DNA of 64,000 nt from Streptomyces sp. NBC_00464 (GTDB taxonomy: Bacteria > Actinomycetota > Actinomycetes > Streptomycetales > Streptomycetaceae). Below, piece after piece: positions 1-8,793 of the stretch. Both the position numbers and the translations under genes were made by a program. The stretch spans positions 186,001 through 250,000 of the forward strand of contig NZ_CP107899.1 in the NCBI RefSeq assembly GCF_036013915.1. Reading direction: 5' to 3'. The first letter of the stretch is position 1; each line of letters begins with the position of its first letter. The notes beneath the pieces are model-generated. The model did no database searches, had not been told where the DNA came from, and saw only the letters and a program-made list of their open reading frames with translations.

Positions 1-449
1 GTGATGACCTTCATCTCCTCGTCGGCGAGGTTCTTCACCGTGTCGAGGGCGAGGATGATCTTCTGACCCTTGCCGCGCGCGTCCAGCAGCGTCCGCTCGA
101 CCGAGACCGGGTGGACGGTGTCTCCGTTGGCGAGGATCACCCCGCGCTTGAGGATCTCGCGGGCGCACCACAGGGAGTAGGCGTTGTTCCACTCCTCGGC
201 CTTGTCGTTGTCCACGAGGGTGAGCTCGAGGCCGTACTTCGCCTCCAGCTCCTCCTTGCGGTCGTAGACGGCTTCCTTGCGGTAGCCGACGACGATCGCG
301 ACCTCGGTGAGACCGATCTCGGCGAAGTTCGCCAGCGTGAGATCGAGGACGGTCTTCTCGCCGTCCACCGGCACGAGAGCCTTGGGGAGCGTGTCGGTGT
401 AGGGGCGCAGGCGCCGTCCTGCGCCGGCTGCCAGTACGAGGCCGATCAT
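1..449 (-). CDS. Sugar-phosphate/choline-type nucleotidyltransferase (3' end outside window)
   Basis: The visible N-terminal 149 residues start MIGLVLAAGAGRRLRP and continue TDTLPKALVPV, the G-rich nucleotide-binding loop and Lys motif of the NTP-transferase family (RmlA, GlmU, phosphocholine cytidylyltransferase). It should transfer a nucleotidyl group from an NTP to a phosphorylated sugar or alcohol in the cytoplasm. A second nucleotide-site element, ILANGDTV, lies near residue 117. The start ATG (449-447) overlaps the TGA of the upstream CDP-alcohol phosphatidyltransferase gene by 3-4 bases, so the two are translationally coupled. That context suggests this enzyme makes a CDP-alcohol used by its partner, although the substrate cannot be read from the sequence. 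The C-terminus is missing because the gene runs off the left edge. Confidence 0.85.
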   Translation of the reverse strand, partial: MIGLVLAAGAGRRLRPYTDTLPKALVPVDGEKTVLDLTLANFAEIGLTEVAIVVGYRKEAVYDRKEELEAKYGLELTLVDNDKAEEWNNAYSLWCAREILKRGVILANGDTVHPVSVERTLLDARGKGQKIILALDTVKNLADEEMKVI

Positions 450-2278
450 GCGGGTTCTCCTTCGTCGTGAACGGCGGGCGCCGCGGAGGACACCCAGAAG
501 CGGATGGACTCCACCAGAACGACCAGTGCCACGGCCACCGCGAGGGCGGTGAGAGCCACGGTGAAACCTGAGGCCCCCGTGGTCACGGCGGCGAACACGG
601 CCACCACCAGGGTCCGGCCCTCGTGCCCGCCGATCGTGCGCACCAGCCACTGGGGCGGGGCGCCGGTGCCGCCTCGAATGCGGTACACCGTGTCGTAGTG
701 ATGGTAGGCGACCGCCGAAACGAGGCCGAAGGCCGCGGGCAGCGCACCGTCGATGTCGCTGCGTGCGGCCAGGATGAGGATCGTGCAGTACTCCGCCGCG
801 CGGAAGACGGGGGGGAGCAGCCAGTCCAGTGCGCCCTTGAGGGGGCGGGCCACCGCTACGCCCGCACAGATCGCGTAGAACACCGCGGCAGCGATCATCT
901 GCCGGCTGCCGAAGGGCTGCTGCAGTGCGGCGGCGATCAGTGCGCCGGTGCCGACGACCGCCACCACCGGGGCGCTCCAGGCGCCGGGGATCCGGGGGCC
1001 GCGGGCCGCCACGAGCTGGGCGATCGGGCCGGAGTCGGCGAGGTCGGCGAGGGCCTGGGCGGCGCGGTCGGTGCGGCGGGCCTTGCGGGTCAGGGAGCGC
1101 AGCAGCCGGCCGGCGGTGGTGTAGCAGGCCGCGAAGGCGCAGCCGACGAGCAGGGCGTAGAAGACGATCCGCGGGGTGGTCAGCGCGGTCAGCACGGCGA
1201 TCATCGCCCAGCGCTCACCGATCGGGAGCACGATTATGCGGCGCACCCAATGAGTCCAGCCGACGCTGTCGAGCTTGTCCGAGAGGGCCGCCGTGGGGCT
1301 GGCGTTCGCGACCGCGTCGTGGTTCGCCTCGGTGAACGAGAAGTCGATGACGTGGCGGCAGGACTGGAGCACCATCGCGCCGAGGGCCAGCGCCCACACG
1401 TCGTCACCGCCGCGGGCGGCGCCGAGGGCGAGGCCCGCGTAGTAGGCGTACTCCTTGGCCCGGTCGAAGGTGGCGTCCAGCCACGCGCCCATCGTGGAGT
1501 ACTGCAGCGAGTAGCGGGCGAGCTGCCCGTCGGTGCAGTCCAGCACGAAGGAGAAGAGGAGCAGCAGCCCGGCGGCGACGTATCCGCCACGGGTGCCGGT
1601 GGCCGCGCAGGCCGCCGCGATGAGTGCGGTCAGCAGGGACGCGGTGGTGACCTGGTTCGGGGTGAACCCGCGGCGCGCGCACCAGCGGGCGATGTAGCGC
1701 GAGTACGGGCTGATGCAGTACGTGGTGAAGAAGCCGTCGCGGGCCTTGACGGCGCTGCGCAGCCGGACCGCCTCGTCGTCGACGGCGGCGACGCCGGACT
1801 GCGCGGTGGCACGTGCGGCCTCGTCCGCCGGCACGGCGGCGACGAGCGAGCCGAGCTCAGGGCGCTGGACCGCGGTGCCCTCGGCGTCCATCGTGGACGC
1901 GATCCGCCCCGGCACGGTGCGGTCGACGACCGCCACAGCGGTGCCGGGCGGTCCTGCGGGAACACCGGCGCCGACCGCCTCGGTGGTGATGCGCAGGGCG
2001 CGGAGCAGGGCGGGGCGCGCCTCGGGCTGCGCGGTGAGCGCACCGGGCACGGCGGCGGCGGGGAATCGGGGGTCGGTCAGTCCGAGCCGTAGGGCGTGAA
2101 CATGACCGACGAAACGGGGGTCGACGAGGGCGACGCGGCTCTCGGCCGGAACCGCGGACAGCAACCGGACCGCCTCGGTGACATCGGCAGCGGTCTGTAC
2201 GTCGAAGCCCAGTGACCTCAGATCATCCTGAAGCGACGATCCGGGCACCGGAGCACCTGTGAGAATGGCGGTCGACAG
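446..2278 (-). CDS. CDP-alcohol phosphatidyltransferase family protein with extra N- and C-terminal domains (DUF5941 type)
   Basis: Membrane enzyme expected to transfer a phospho-alcohol from a CDP-alcohol to an acceptor. The diagnostic motif D-x2-DG-x2-AR-x8-G-x3-D-x3-D is intact around residues 245-270 (DCTDGQLAR, then GAWLDATFD). Hydrophobic segments follow, and the C-terminal part (about 430-610) has several more, matching the DUF5941-type architecture. An N-terminal region of about 170 residues precedes the catalytic domain. I place the start at a CTG codon (2278-2276), preceded 9 bases away by AAGGAG (2288-2293). A TGA lies in frame just upstream, and the resulting N-terminus reads MSTAILTG, as I recall for homologues. 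The conventional alternative is GTG at 2248, ten codons later. It is coupled to the downstream nucleotidyltransferase and divergent from galE. Confidence 0.85.
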   Translation of the reverse strand: MSTAILTGAPVPGSSLQDDLRSLGFDVQTAADVTEAVRLLSAVPAESRVALVDPRFVGHVHALRLGLTDPRFPAAAVPGALTAQPEARPALLRALRITTEAVGAGVPAGPPGTAVAVVDRTVPGRIASTMDAEGTAVQRPELGSLVAAVPADEAARATAQSGVAAVDDEAVRLRSAVKARDGFFTTYCISPYSRYIARWCARRGFTPNQVTTASLLTALIAAACAATGTRGGYVAAGLLLLFSFVLDCTDGQLARYSLQYSTMGAWLDATFDRAKEYAYYAGLALGAARGGDDVWALALGAMVLQSCRHVIDFSFTEANHDAVANASPTAALSDKLDSVGWTHWVRRIIVLPIGERWAMIAVLTALTTPRIVFYALLVGCAFAACYTTAGRLLRSLTRKARRTDRAAQALADLADSGPIAQLVAARGPRIPGAWSAPVVAVVGTGALIAAALQQPFGSRQMIAAAVFYAICAGVAVARPLKGALDWLLPPVFRAAEYCTILILAARSDIDGALPAAFGLVSAVAYHHYDTVYRIRGGTGAPPQWLVRTIGGHEGRTLVVAVFAAVTTGASGFTVALTALAVAVALVVLVESIRFWVSSAAPAVHDEGEPA

Positions 2279-2508
2279 ACGAACTCACTCCTTGGTGCTG
2301 ACACGGGTCGGCGCGCGACAGTGCGGCCCTGAAATGCGGCCGGCGGCATGTCGGCAGAGGCTATCGGATGAACGGAGGCGGGAATTCACTGCCTGTTCGG
2401 GCTCCGTTCCGGACGGAACGGCATCATGCGGCCCCGTTCGCGATCATCATCGTCGATGGTCGCCTCGCCTGACAAAACACGGGTACGGAACAGCCCTCCG
2501 GTCGGCCG

Positions 2509-2514
2509 TAGTCT
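2509..2514 (+). promoter_or_regulatory. Leaderless-type -10 (TAGTCT) for galE
   Basis: TAGTCT ends 7 bases before the ATG at 2522 and no Shine-Dalgarno sequence lies between them. This layout predicts a transcript starting at or very near the start codon. No convincing -35 is visible. Confidence 0.4.
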
Positions 2515-2521
2515 GACCGGC

Positions 2522-3517
<996 letters not shown>

Positions 3518-3550
3518 CGAGAGGTCCCAGGGGCAGGCGGGCGCTCCGCC

Positions 3551-3584
3551 GCTCTGACCTGCGACCATTTCCGCAGGTCAGAGC
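3551..3584 (+). terminator. Hairpin downstream of galE
   Basis: A perfect 13-bp stem (3551-3563 with 3572-3584, core TGACCTGCG/CGCAGGTCA) encloses an 8-base loop. There is no T-tract, as is usual for Streptomyces terminators. It lies 33 bases after the galE stop and 110 bases before the next gene. Confidence 0.6.
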
Positions 3585-3694
3585 AGTTGACAACGGTGTT
3601 CAGTGCCGTGTTGCCCGATACCCCCCACCCGTAGTTCACTGGCAGTGCCCGGGCCGTTCGCGTCCGGGCCCGCAGACGACCGGGAGGCGTCCCC

Positions 3695-4636
3695 ATGGGG
3701 GCAGGGCACGATCACGGACATGCGCACGGCGGGCCGCCGCCCACAGGGACGGCAGCCGCCGCGTACAGGGGGCGGCTGAGGATCGCGCTGGGCATCACGC
3801 TCGCCGTGGCGGTCATGGAGGTCGTCGGAGGTGCGCTGTCGGGCTCCCTCGCGCTGATCGCCGATGCGGCCCACATGGCGACCGACGCCCTCGGGCTGGG
3901 CATGGCTCTGCTGGCGATCCACTTCGCCAACAAGCCGGCCGGGCCGAACCGGACCTTCGGCTACGCCCGTGCCGAGATCCTCGCCGCGCTCGCCAACTGC
4001 GTCCTGCTGCTCGGGGTGGGCGGCTATCTGCTCTACGAGGCGGTGGAGCGTTTCATCACCCCGGCCGAGACCCGGGGCGGGCTGACGATCGCCTTCGCCC
4101 TGGTCGGCCTGGTCGCGAACATGGTGTCGCTGTCGCTGCTGGTCCGCGGGCAGAAGGACAGCCTCAACGTGCGCGGCGCCTATCTGGAGGTGCTGGCGGA
4201 CGCCTTGGGCTCGGTCACCGTGCTGGTCTCGGCGGGCATCATCCTGGCGACCGGATGGCAGGCGGCGGACCCGGTCGCCTCGCTGGTCATCGGGCTCATG
4301 ATCGTCCCTCGGACGGTGAAGCTGCTCCGCGAGACGCTGAACGTCCTGCTGGAGTCGGCGCCCCCGGGGGTCGACATGGGCGAGGTGCGCGATCACATCA
4401 CGGCCCTTCCCGGGGTGCTCGACGTCCACGACCTGCACGCCTGGACGATCACCTCGGGCATGCCGGTGCTCTCCGCCCATGTGGTGGTGCATCAGGAGTT
4501 CCTCGACTCGATCGGGCACGAGAAGCTCCTCCACGAACTGCAGGGCTGTCTCGGCGACCACTTCGACGTCGAGCACTGCACCTTTCAGCTGGAGCCGAGC
4601 GGCCACGCCGAGCACGAGGCGAAGCTCTGCCACTGA
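3695..4636 (+). CDS. Cation diffusion facilitator (CzcD/ZnT-type) divalent metal exporter
   Basis: 313-residue membrane protein of the CDF family that exports Zn2+, Co2+ or similar ions in exchange for protons. It begins with a His-rich tail (GHDHGHAHGG), then six hydrophobic segments between about residues 30 and 215. The metal-site HMATD (His-x3-Asp) sits in TM2. The matching TM5 site reads EVLAD, with Glu where many family members have His, as I recall for CzcD. A cytoplasmic ferredoxin-like domain (about 220-300) and a second His/Glu-rich end (HAEHEAKLCH) follow. It is a stand-alone gene on the + strand with no obvious metalloregulator beside it. Confidence 0.92.
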   Translation: MGAGHDHGHAHGGPPPTGTAAAAYRGRLRIALGITLAVAVMEVVGGALSGSLALIADAAHMATDALGLGMALLAIHFANKPAGPNRTFGYARAEILAALANCVLLLGVGGYLLYEAVERFITPAETRGGLTIAFALVGLVANMVSLSLLVRGQKDSLNVRGAYLEVLADALGSVTVLVSAGIILATGWQAADPVASLVIGLMIVPRTVKLLRETLNVLLESAPPGVDMGEVRDHITALPGVLDVHDLHAWTITSGMPVLSAHVVVHQEFLDSIGHEKLLHELQGCLGDHFDVEHCTFQLEPSGHAEHEAKLCH

Positions 4637-4711
4637 GCCGCGGACGGCCGGATGAGCCCGAGGTGTAAGGTCTTCGCAACGTTGTACGAAACACTCAAGG
4701 GCTGCCCCACG

Positions 4712-5299
4712 TTGACGGACGACGAAAACTCCCCGAACAACTCATCCCCCGATTCCCCGCACGGCCGCGGTCCCGAGCATCCGTACTCCGGCGCCCGCTG
4801 GACGGCCCGTCCCGAGTCGCCCGCCGAGACCACAGCCGTGCACGCCGTCAACGCCGCCGCGTTCCCGACGGAGGCGGAGGCCGATCTGGTCGACGCCCTG
4901 CGTGAGGACCCGTCGGCCTGGCTGCCCGGACTCTCGTACGTCGTCGAGGCCGCCGACGGCTCCCTCGCCGCCTGCGCCCTGCTGACCCGCTGTCGGGTCG
5001 GGGGCGTACCGGCACTGGCGCTGGCCCCGGTGGCCACGGCCCCGGAGCATCAGCGAATGGGCGCGGGACAGGCCGTGGTGCGGGCCCTGCTCGATGCCGC
5101 ACGGCGGCGCGGGGAGTCACTCGTCCTGGTGCTCGGCCATCCCGAGTACTACCCGAGGTTCGGCTTCGTGCCCGCGTCGCGGTACGGAATCCGGCCGGGC
5201 TTCGAGGTTCCGGACGAGGCGATGATGGCCCTGGTCCTCGATGATTCCGCGCCCGTCCCGCAGGGCACGATTGAGTATCCGGCGGCGTTCGGGGTCTGA
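4712..5299 (+). CDS. GNAT family N-acetyltransferase (YhbS-like)
   Basis: About 195 residues with the GNAT fold. The acetyl-CoA loop appears as VATAPEHQRMGAGQAVVRALL (Q/R-x2-G-x-G/A type), and the late motif GHPEYYPRFGFVPASRYGI is characteristic of the YhbS subgroup. The acceptor is unknown. I choose the TTG at 4712 (N-terminus MTDDENSPNN) because AAGGG lies 10 bases upstream and a -10-like TAAGGT at 4666-4671 would put transcription initiation downstream of the in-frame ATG at 4652. The longer reading from 4652 adds an unlikely 20 residues. No operon partner is evident. Confidence 0.8.
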   Translation: MTDDENSPNNSSPDSPHGRGPEHPYSGARWTARPESPAETTAVHAVNAAAFPTEAEADLVDALREDPSAWLPGLSYVVEAADGSLAACALLTRCRVGGVPALALAPVATAPEHQRMGAGQAVVRALLDAARRRGESLVLVLGHPEYYPRFGFVPASRYGIRPGFEVPDEAMMALVLDDSAPVPQGTIEYPAAFGV

Positions 5300-5446
5300 T
5301 GCGTCGTCCGGCCCCACAATGCCCGGGGGTGCCGCACGACCGGACATGCCAGGCCCCGAAGTACGGACAAGCCGCTTTTGTACGGCAGACTTGAGCAGAC
5401 TCGACGGGACCGGCGTACGGGGCCGGGACCATAGCGAAGGATGGGT

Positions 5447-6040
5447 ATGCCGACCACACCAACCACCGCGGCGAAGAGCTCGTCGAACGGCACAGCAGAA
5501 GCGATCATGCTCGAACTGGTCGACGAGAACGGCACCACCATCGGTACGGCGGAGAAGCTCGCAGCCCACCAGGCACCCGGTCAACTGCACCGGGCGTTCT
5601 CCGTGTTCCTCTTCGACGAGCAGGGACGACTGCTGCTCCAGCGCCGCGCACTCGGCAAGTACCACTCCCCCGGCGTCTGGTCCAACACCTGCTGCGGCCA
5701 CCCGTATCCGGGCGAGGCGCCCTTCGCCGCCGCCGCCCGACGGACGTACGAGGAACTGGGCATCTCACCCTCGCTGTTGGCCGAGGCGGGCACGGTGCGT
5801 TACAACCATCCGGATCCCGCATCGGGCCTGGTCGAGCAGGAGTTCAACCACCTCTTCGTGGGCATGGCCCAGGAACAGTTGCGCCCGGACCCGGAGGAGG
5901 TGGGCGAGACCGCTTTCGTGACGGCCGGGGAGCTGACCGAGCGGCACGCCCGGGCTCCCTTCTCCGCCTGGTTCATGACCGTGCTGGACGCCGCCCGTCC
6001 TGCGATCCGGGAGCTGACCGGACCGGCTGCCGGCTGGTAG
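5447..6040 (+). CDS. idi: Isopentenyl-diphosphate delta-isomerase, type I
   Basis: Converts isopentenyl diphosphate to dimethylallyl diphosphate, feeding isoprenoid synthesis in the cytoplasm. The 197-residue protein has the Nudix-like type I fold: QLHRAFSVFLF, the metal-binding and catalytic SNTCCGHP (catalytic Cys), EELGI in the Nudix-like helix, and the acidic metal ligand segment EQEFNHLF. The ATG at 5447 is chosen over 5441 because GAAGG (5436-5440) is 6 bases before it but directly abuts the earlier ATG. There are no mevalonate or carotenoid genes inside the window. The neighbouring genes give no pathway hint. Confidence 0.95.
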   Translation: MPTTPTTAAKSSSNGTAEAIMLELVDENGTTIGTAEKLAAHQAPGQLHRAFSVFLFDEQGRLLLQRRALGKYHSPGVWSNTCCGHPYPGEAPFAAAARRTYEELGISPSLLAEAGTVRYNHPDPASGLVEQEFNHLFVGMAQEQLRPDPEEVGETAFVTAGELTERHARAPFSAWFMTVLDAARPAIRELTGPAAGW

Positions 6041-6064
6041 GTGCGGACCGCCGGCGCGGAGGGG

Positions 6065-6520
6065 TCACAGACGGGTGGTGAGCGGCAGCGCCGCCCAGAT
6101 GACCTTTCCGCCGCCTGCGGTGTGCTCCACGTCGCAGGCGCCGCCCGCTTCGCGGGTGATCTCACGGACCAGCAGCAGCCCGCGCCCCCCGGTCTGCGCG
6201 TAATCCGTCTCCAGCGCCGTCGGCCGGTAGGGGTGGTTGTCCTCGACGGACACCCTGATCCATTCGGCGCCCACGGCGACCTCGACCGCGAGCTCCGGCG
6301 AGAGCAGCGCGGCATGCTTCACGGCATTGGTCGCCAGCTCCGAGACGATCAGCAACAGACCCTGGGCGATGTCGTCGTCGAGGGGAACGCCCTGGCGTTC
6401 CAGCAGATCGCGTACGGCGTGCCGGGCCTGGGGTACGGAGACGTCCGTGGCCGGGGCGGTGAACCGCCAGACCCCCTCGTACGACACGGGCCGGGCGGGG
6501 ACACTCCCGCGGCTCTCCAT
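6065..6520 (-). CDS. RsbW-like ATP-binding regulatory protein (HATPase_c)
   Basis: About 151 residues made almost entirely of a GHKL ATPase domain like the anti-sigma kinases RsbW/SpoIIAB. The N-box is present (LIVSELATNAVKHA, with the Mg-binding Asn) and so is the G-rich lid (GGRGLLLVREI). Such proteins bind a sigma factor, antisigma antagonist or HTH partner, but no partner lies next door. The ATG at 6520 is the most plausible start. A GTG seven codons upstream is possible and no strong Shine-Dalgarno decides. The 134-base upstream gap contains GTCGA-N6-TCGAC (6611-6626), a possible operator. Confidence 0.8.
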   Translation of the reverse strand: MESRGSVPARPVSYEGVWRFTAPATDVSVPQARHAVRDLLERQGVPLDDDIAQGLLLIVSELATNAVKHAALLSPELAVEVAVGAEWIRVSVEDNHPYRPTALETDYAQTGGRGLLLVREITREAGGACDVEHTAGGGKVIWAALPLTTRL

Positions 6521-6654
6521 TGTCCGGTACCCGCTCTCCACTCGGTGGTGACTGCACGTCGAGTACAGGGTGCGGGGCGTAGTTGGTTCGGTCCGTGCCA
6601 CTGAACAGAAGTCGACTCCAATCGACGGAATTTGACCGAACCAGTGTGGGTACG

Positions 6655-7278
6655 TCAGTTTTCGGACCGTTTCTGACCGTCCGCCGGGAGCTCGTCCGTA
6701 CCTTCCCCGGGCGCCATCCGGTCCGAGACCATCGACACGATCCGACGGCCCCCGACACCGACCGCGATGAGCCCGAGCCCGTCGAACAGCAGGGCGAGCG
6801 AGAAGAAGCAGCCGAGTACGTAGAGGCTGCTGTGCGGCCAGTCGAAGAGAACCAGCAGCCCGAGCAACAGCCCGAAAGCACCCTGCAACAGCGTCCAGCC
6901 GAACTGGGGCCCCCGCACCACGACGCTGCCGACGAGGCGGAACACCCCGCCCGTCAGGAAGAGCAGCGCGGCGAACATCGTCAGCGCCTCGGCGGTGCCG
7001 TGCGGGTGGCGGATGACGACGACTCCGGCGGCGATGTTCAGCGCCGCGACCACCACGCCCAGCCAGAAGTAGCTGGTACCGCGCGACTGGATCGCGTGGA
7101 GCAGCCCGACCAGGCCGCCGATGAGCAGCAGCCAGCCGAAGAGGATCATCGAGGTGAGCGTCGCGACGCCTGTGTAGACGAGGCCCACCAGACCGGCGAC
7201 GACGAGCAGAGTGCCGAGCAGGGCCAGACCGCTGAAACTGCGGTGGAGCTTCCTGCCCTCCTTCACGGGATCGGCCAC
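6655..7278 (-). CDS. HdeD/DUF308-like membrane protein
   Basis: 207 residues with about six hydrophobic segments arranged as three pairs (for example ALLGTLLVVAGLVGLVYTGV and FGLLLGLLVLF). This is the pattern of the HdeD acid-resistance/DUF308 family. The molecular function is unknown. The ends are hydrophilic and probably cytoplasmic, with the C-terminus rich in charged residues. The GTG start at 7278 is supported by GAGGAG 7 bases upstream. It is divergent from the enoyl-CoA hydratase gene, with only 80 bases between the starts. Confidence 0.8.
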   Translation of the reverse strand: MADPVKEGRKLHRSFSGLALLGTLLVVAGLVGLVYTGVATLTSMILFGWLLLIGGLVGLLHAIQSRGTSYFWLGVVVAALNIAAGVVVIRHPHGTAEALTMFAALLFLTGGVFRLVGSVVVRGPQFGWTLLQGAFGLLLGLLVLFDWPHSSLYVLGCFFSLALLFDGLGLIAVGVGGRRIVSMVSDRMAPGEGTDELPADGQKRSEN

Positions 7279-7345
7279 CAGAAGCTCCTCGGGGTGCGTA
7301 CCTGCTTCGCGGCCCCTTCTTGATCATAGGTTCGAACGGCATGGA

Positions 7346-7351
7346 TAGCAT
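7346..7351 (+). promoter_or_regulatory. Leaderless-type -10 (TAGCAT) for enoyl-CoA hydratase gene
   Basis: TAGCAT ends 7 bases before the ATG at 7359, with no Shine-Dalgarno between. TTGATC at 7320-7325 could be a -35, with a long 20-base spacer. Confidence 0.4.
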
Positions 7352-7358
7352 CCGGCGT

Positions 7359-8138
7359 ATGGACCGTACGGAACCCCGGCTGGAGCGCACCGTCACGGAC
7401 GGGGTCGCCACCGTCGTCATCAGCAACCCCGCCAAGCGCAACGCGATGACGGCCGCCATGTGGCAGTCCCTGCCCGTACTGCTCGAAGGGCTGGCCGCCG
7501 ACCCGTCGGTGCGCGCCCTGGTGCTGACCGGCGCCGGCGACACCTTCTGCGCGGGCGCGGACATCTCCTCGCTCCGCGACCCCTCGGGCTCCCCGCAGGG
7601 ACTCGCCGTGGCGGCCGAAGAGGCGCTGGCCGCCTTTCCCCGGCCGACGCTTGCCGCGGTACGCGGCTACTGCGTGGGCGGCGGCAGCCAGCTGGCGGCC
7701 GCCTGCGATCTGCGGTTCGCGGAGGAGGGGGCCTCGTTCGGCGTCACCCCGGCCAGGCTCGGCATCGTCTATGCCTCGTCGTCGACCCGCCGCCTGATCG
7801 CGCTGACCGGCCCGGCGACCGCCAAGCACCTGCTGTTCTCCGGCGAGCTGATCGGGACGGACCGGGCGCTGCGGACGGGCCTGGTGGACGAGGTGCTGCC
7901 GGCGGGCGAGCTGGACAAGCGGGTCGAGGCCTACGTACGGACGCTGGTGTCCCGTTCACAGCTGACCCAGGCCGCGGCGAAGGAGTTCGCCGCGGGCCGT
8001 GTGGACCGGGACGCGCACTGGGCGGAACAGGCACGTCGCAGCGGCGACACCGCGGAGGGTGTCGCCGCCTTCCTGGAGCGCCGTTCGCCACGGTTCACCT
8101 GGCCGGACGGGGCAGGCACCCCCGCTACCGGAGAATGA
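7359..8138 (+). CDS. Enoyl-CoA hydratase/isomerase family protein
   Basis: 259-residue crotonase-fold enzyme. NPAKRNAMTAAM is the N-terminal CoA-site motif, and AGDTFCAGADISSL provides the first oxyanion-hole backbone amide. CVGGGSQLAAACDLRFA is the signature helix with the second oxyanion Gly. The canonical hydratase Glu pair is not clear, so an isomerase or other crotonase chemistry is equally possible. I prefer the ATG at 7359 because a -10-like TAGCAT sits 7 bases before it. In-frame ATGs at 7320 and 7341 lie upstream of or within that element. The 3' end overlaps the convergent DJ-1/PfpI gene by 14 bases. Confidence 0.85.
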   Translation: MDRTEPRLERTVTDGVATVVISNPAKRNAMTAAMWQSLPVLLEGLAADPSVRALVLTGAGDTFCAGADISSLRDPSGSPQGLAVAAEEALAAFPRPTLAAVRGYCVGGGSQLAAACDLRFAEEGASFGVTPARLGIVYASSSTRRLIALTGPATAKHLLFSGELIGTDRALRTGLVDEVLPAGELDKRVEAYVRTLVSRSQLTQAAAKEFAAGRVDRDAHWAEQARRSGDTAEGVAAFLERRSPRFTWPDGAGTPATGE

Positions 8139-8760
8139 AGCGGCTCTTGGCGCGCCACTTCTCGACGAGCGCGGCCGGGGCCTTCTCGGGGGATCCCGCG
8201 TCGTAGGGCGGCTGCGGGTCGTACTCCGCCAGCAACTGCACGGCCTGGGCGTGCTCGTCGCCGGCGATCCGGCCGAGCAGGGTGAGGCCCATGTCGATGC
8301 CCGACGAGACACCTGCGGCGGTGACGTACTTGCCGTCGGTGACCACGCGGTCGCCGGTCGGCTCGGCGCCGTACTCCTTCAGCGTCTCCAGCGCGAGCCA
8401 GTGCGAGGTGGCACGCCGCCCCTCCAGGAGTCCGGCGGCTCCGAGCAGCAGCGATCCGGTGCAGACGGACGTCATCCAGGTGCTGGTCGCATCGGAGCGG
8501 CGCAGCCAGCCGAGAAGGGTCTCGTTGTCCATCTGGGCGTTCTGCCCGGGGCCGCCGGGGACGATCACCAGGTCGGGGGCCGGGACATCGTCCAGAGTCC
8601 GTTCGGCGACCAGCGCCAGACTGCCTCTGTCGTTGCGCACCTCGCCGGCGGACTCGGCGACGAACACGGTCTCGGCACCGGGCGCACAGCTCAGGATCTC
8701 GTACGGTCCCACGGCGTCCAGCGCCGTGAATCGGTCGAAGAGGACGATGGCGATCTGCAT
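8125..8760 (-). CDS. DJ-1/PfpI family protein
   Basis: 211 residues with the class I glutamine-amidotransferase-like fold. FDRFTALDAVGPYEIL forms the first beta-alpha unit. Later come a Pro-Gly-Gly segment (VIVPGGPGQ) and the nucleophile elbow VCTGSLLLGAAG with the conserved Cys. Members act as hydratases, chaperones or isonitrile hydratases, and substrate cannot be assigned. It lies just downstream of a gene in the same orientation that encodes a GlxA regulator with a related domain, 33 bases apart, so co-transcription is plausible. Confidence 0.85.
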   Translation of the reverse strand: MQIAIVLFDRFTALDAVGPYEILSCAPGAETVFVAESAGEVRNDRGSLALVAERTLDDVPAPDLVIVPGGPGQNAQMDNETLLGWLRRSDATSTWMTSVCTGSLLLGAAGLLEGRRATSHWLALETLKEYGAEPTGDRVVTDGKYVTAAGVSSGIDMGLTLLGRIAGDEHAQAVQLLAEYDPQPPYDAGSPEKAPAALVEKWRAKSRFILR

Positions 8761-8793
8761 GACTGACTGCCTGCCTTTCGGATGATGAGCGAG

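Noticed and set aside
623..2092. Long plus-strand open frames opposite the CDP-alcohol phosphatidyltransferase gene
   Set aside because: High GC keeps antisense frames open. Their translations are Arg/Gly/Ala-rich with no motif, and the minus-strand gene has intact catalytic motifs.
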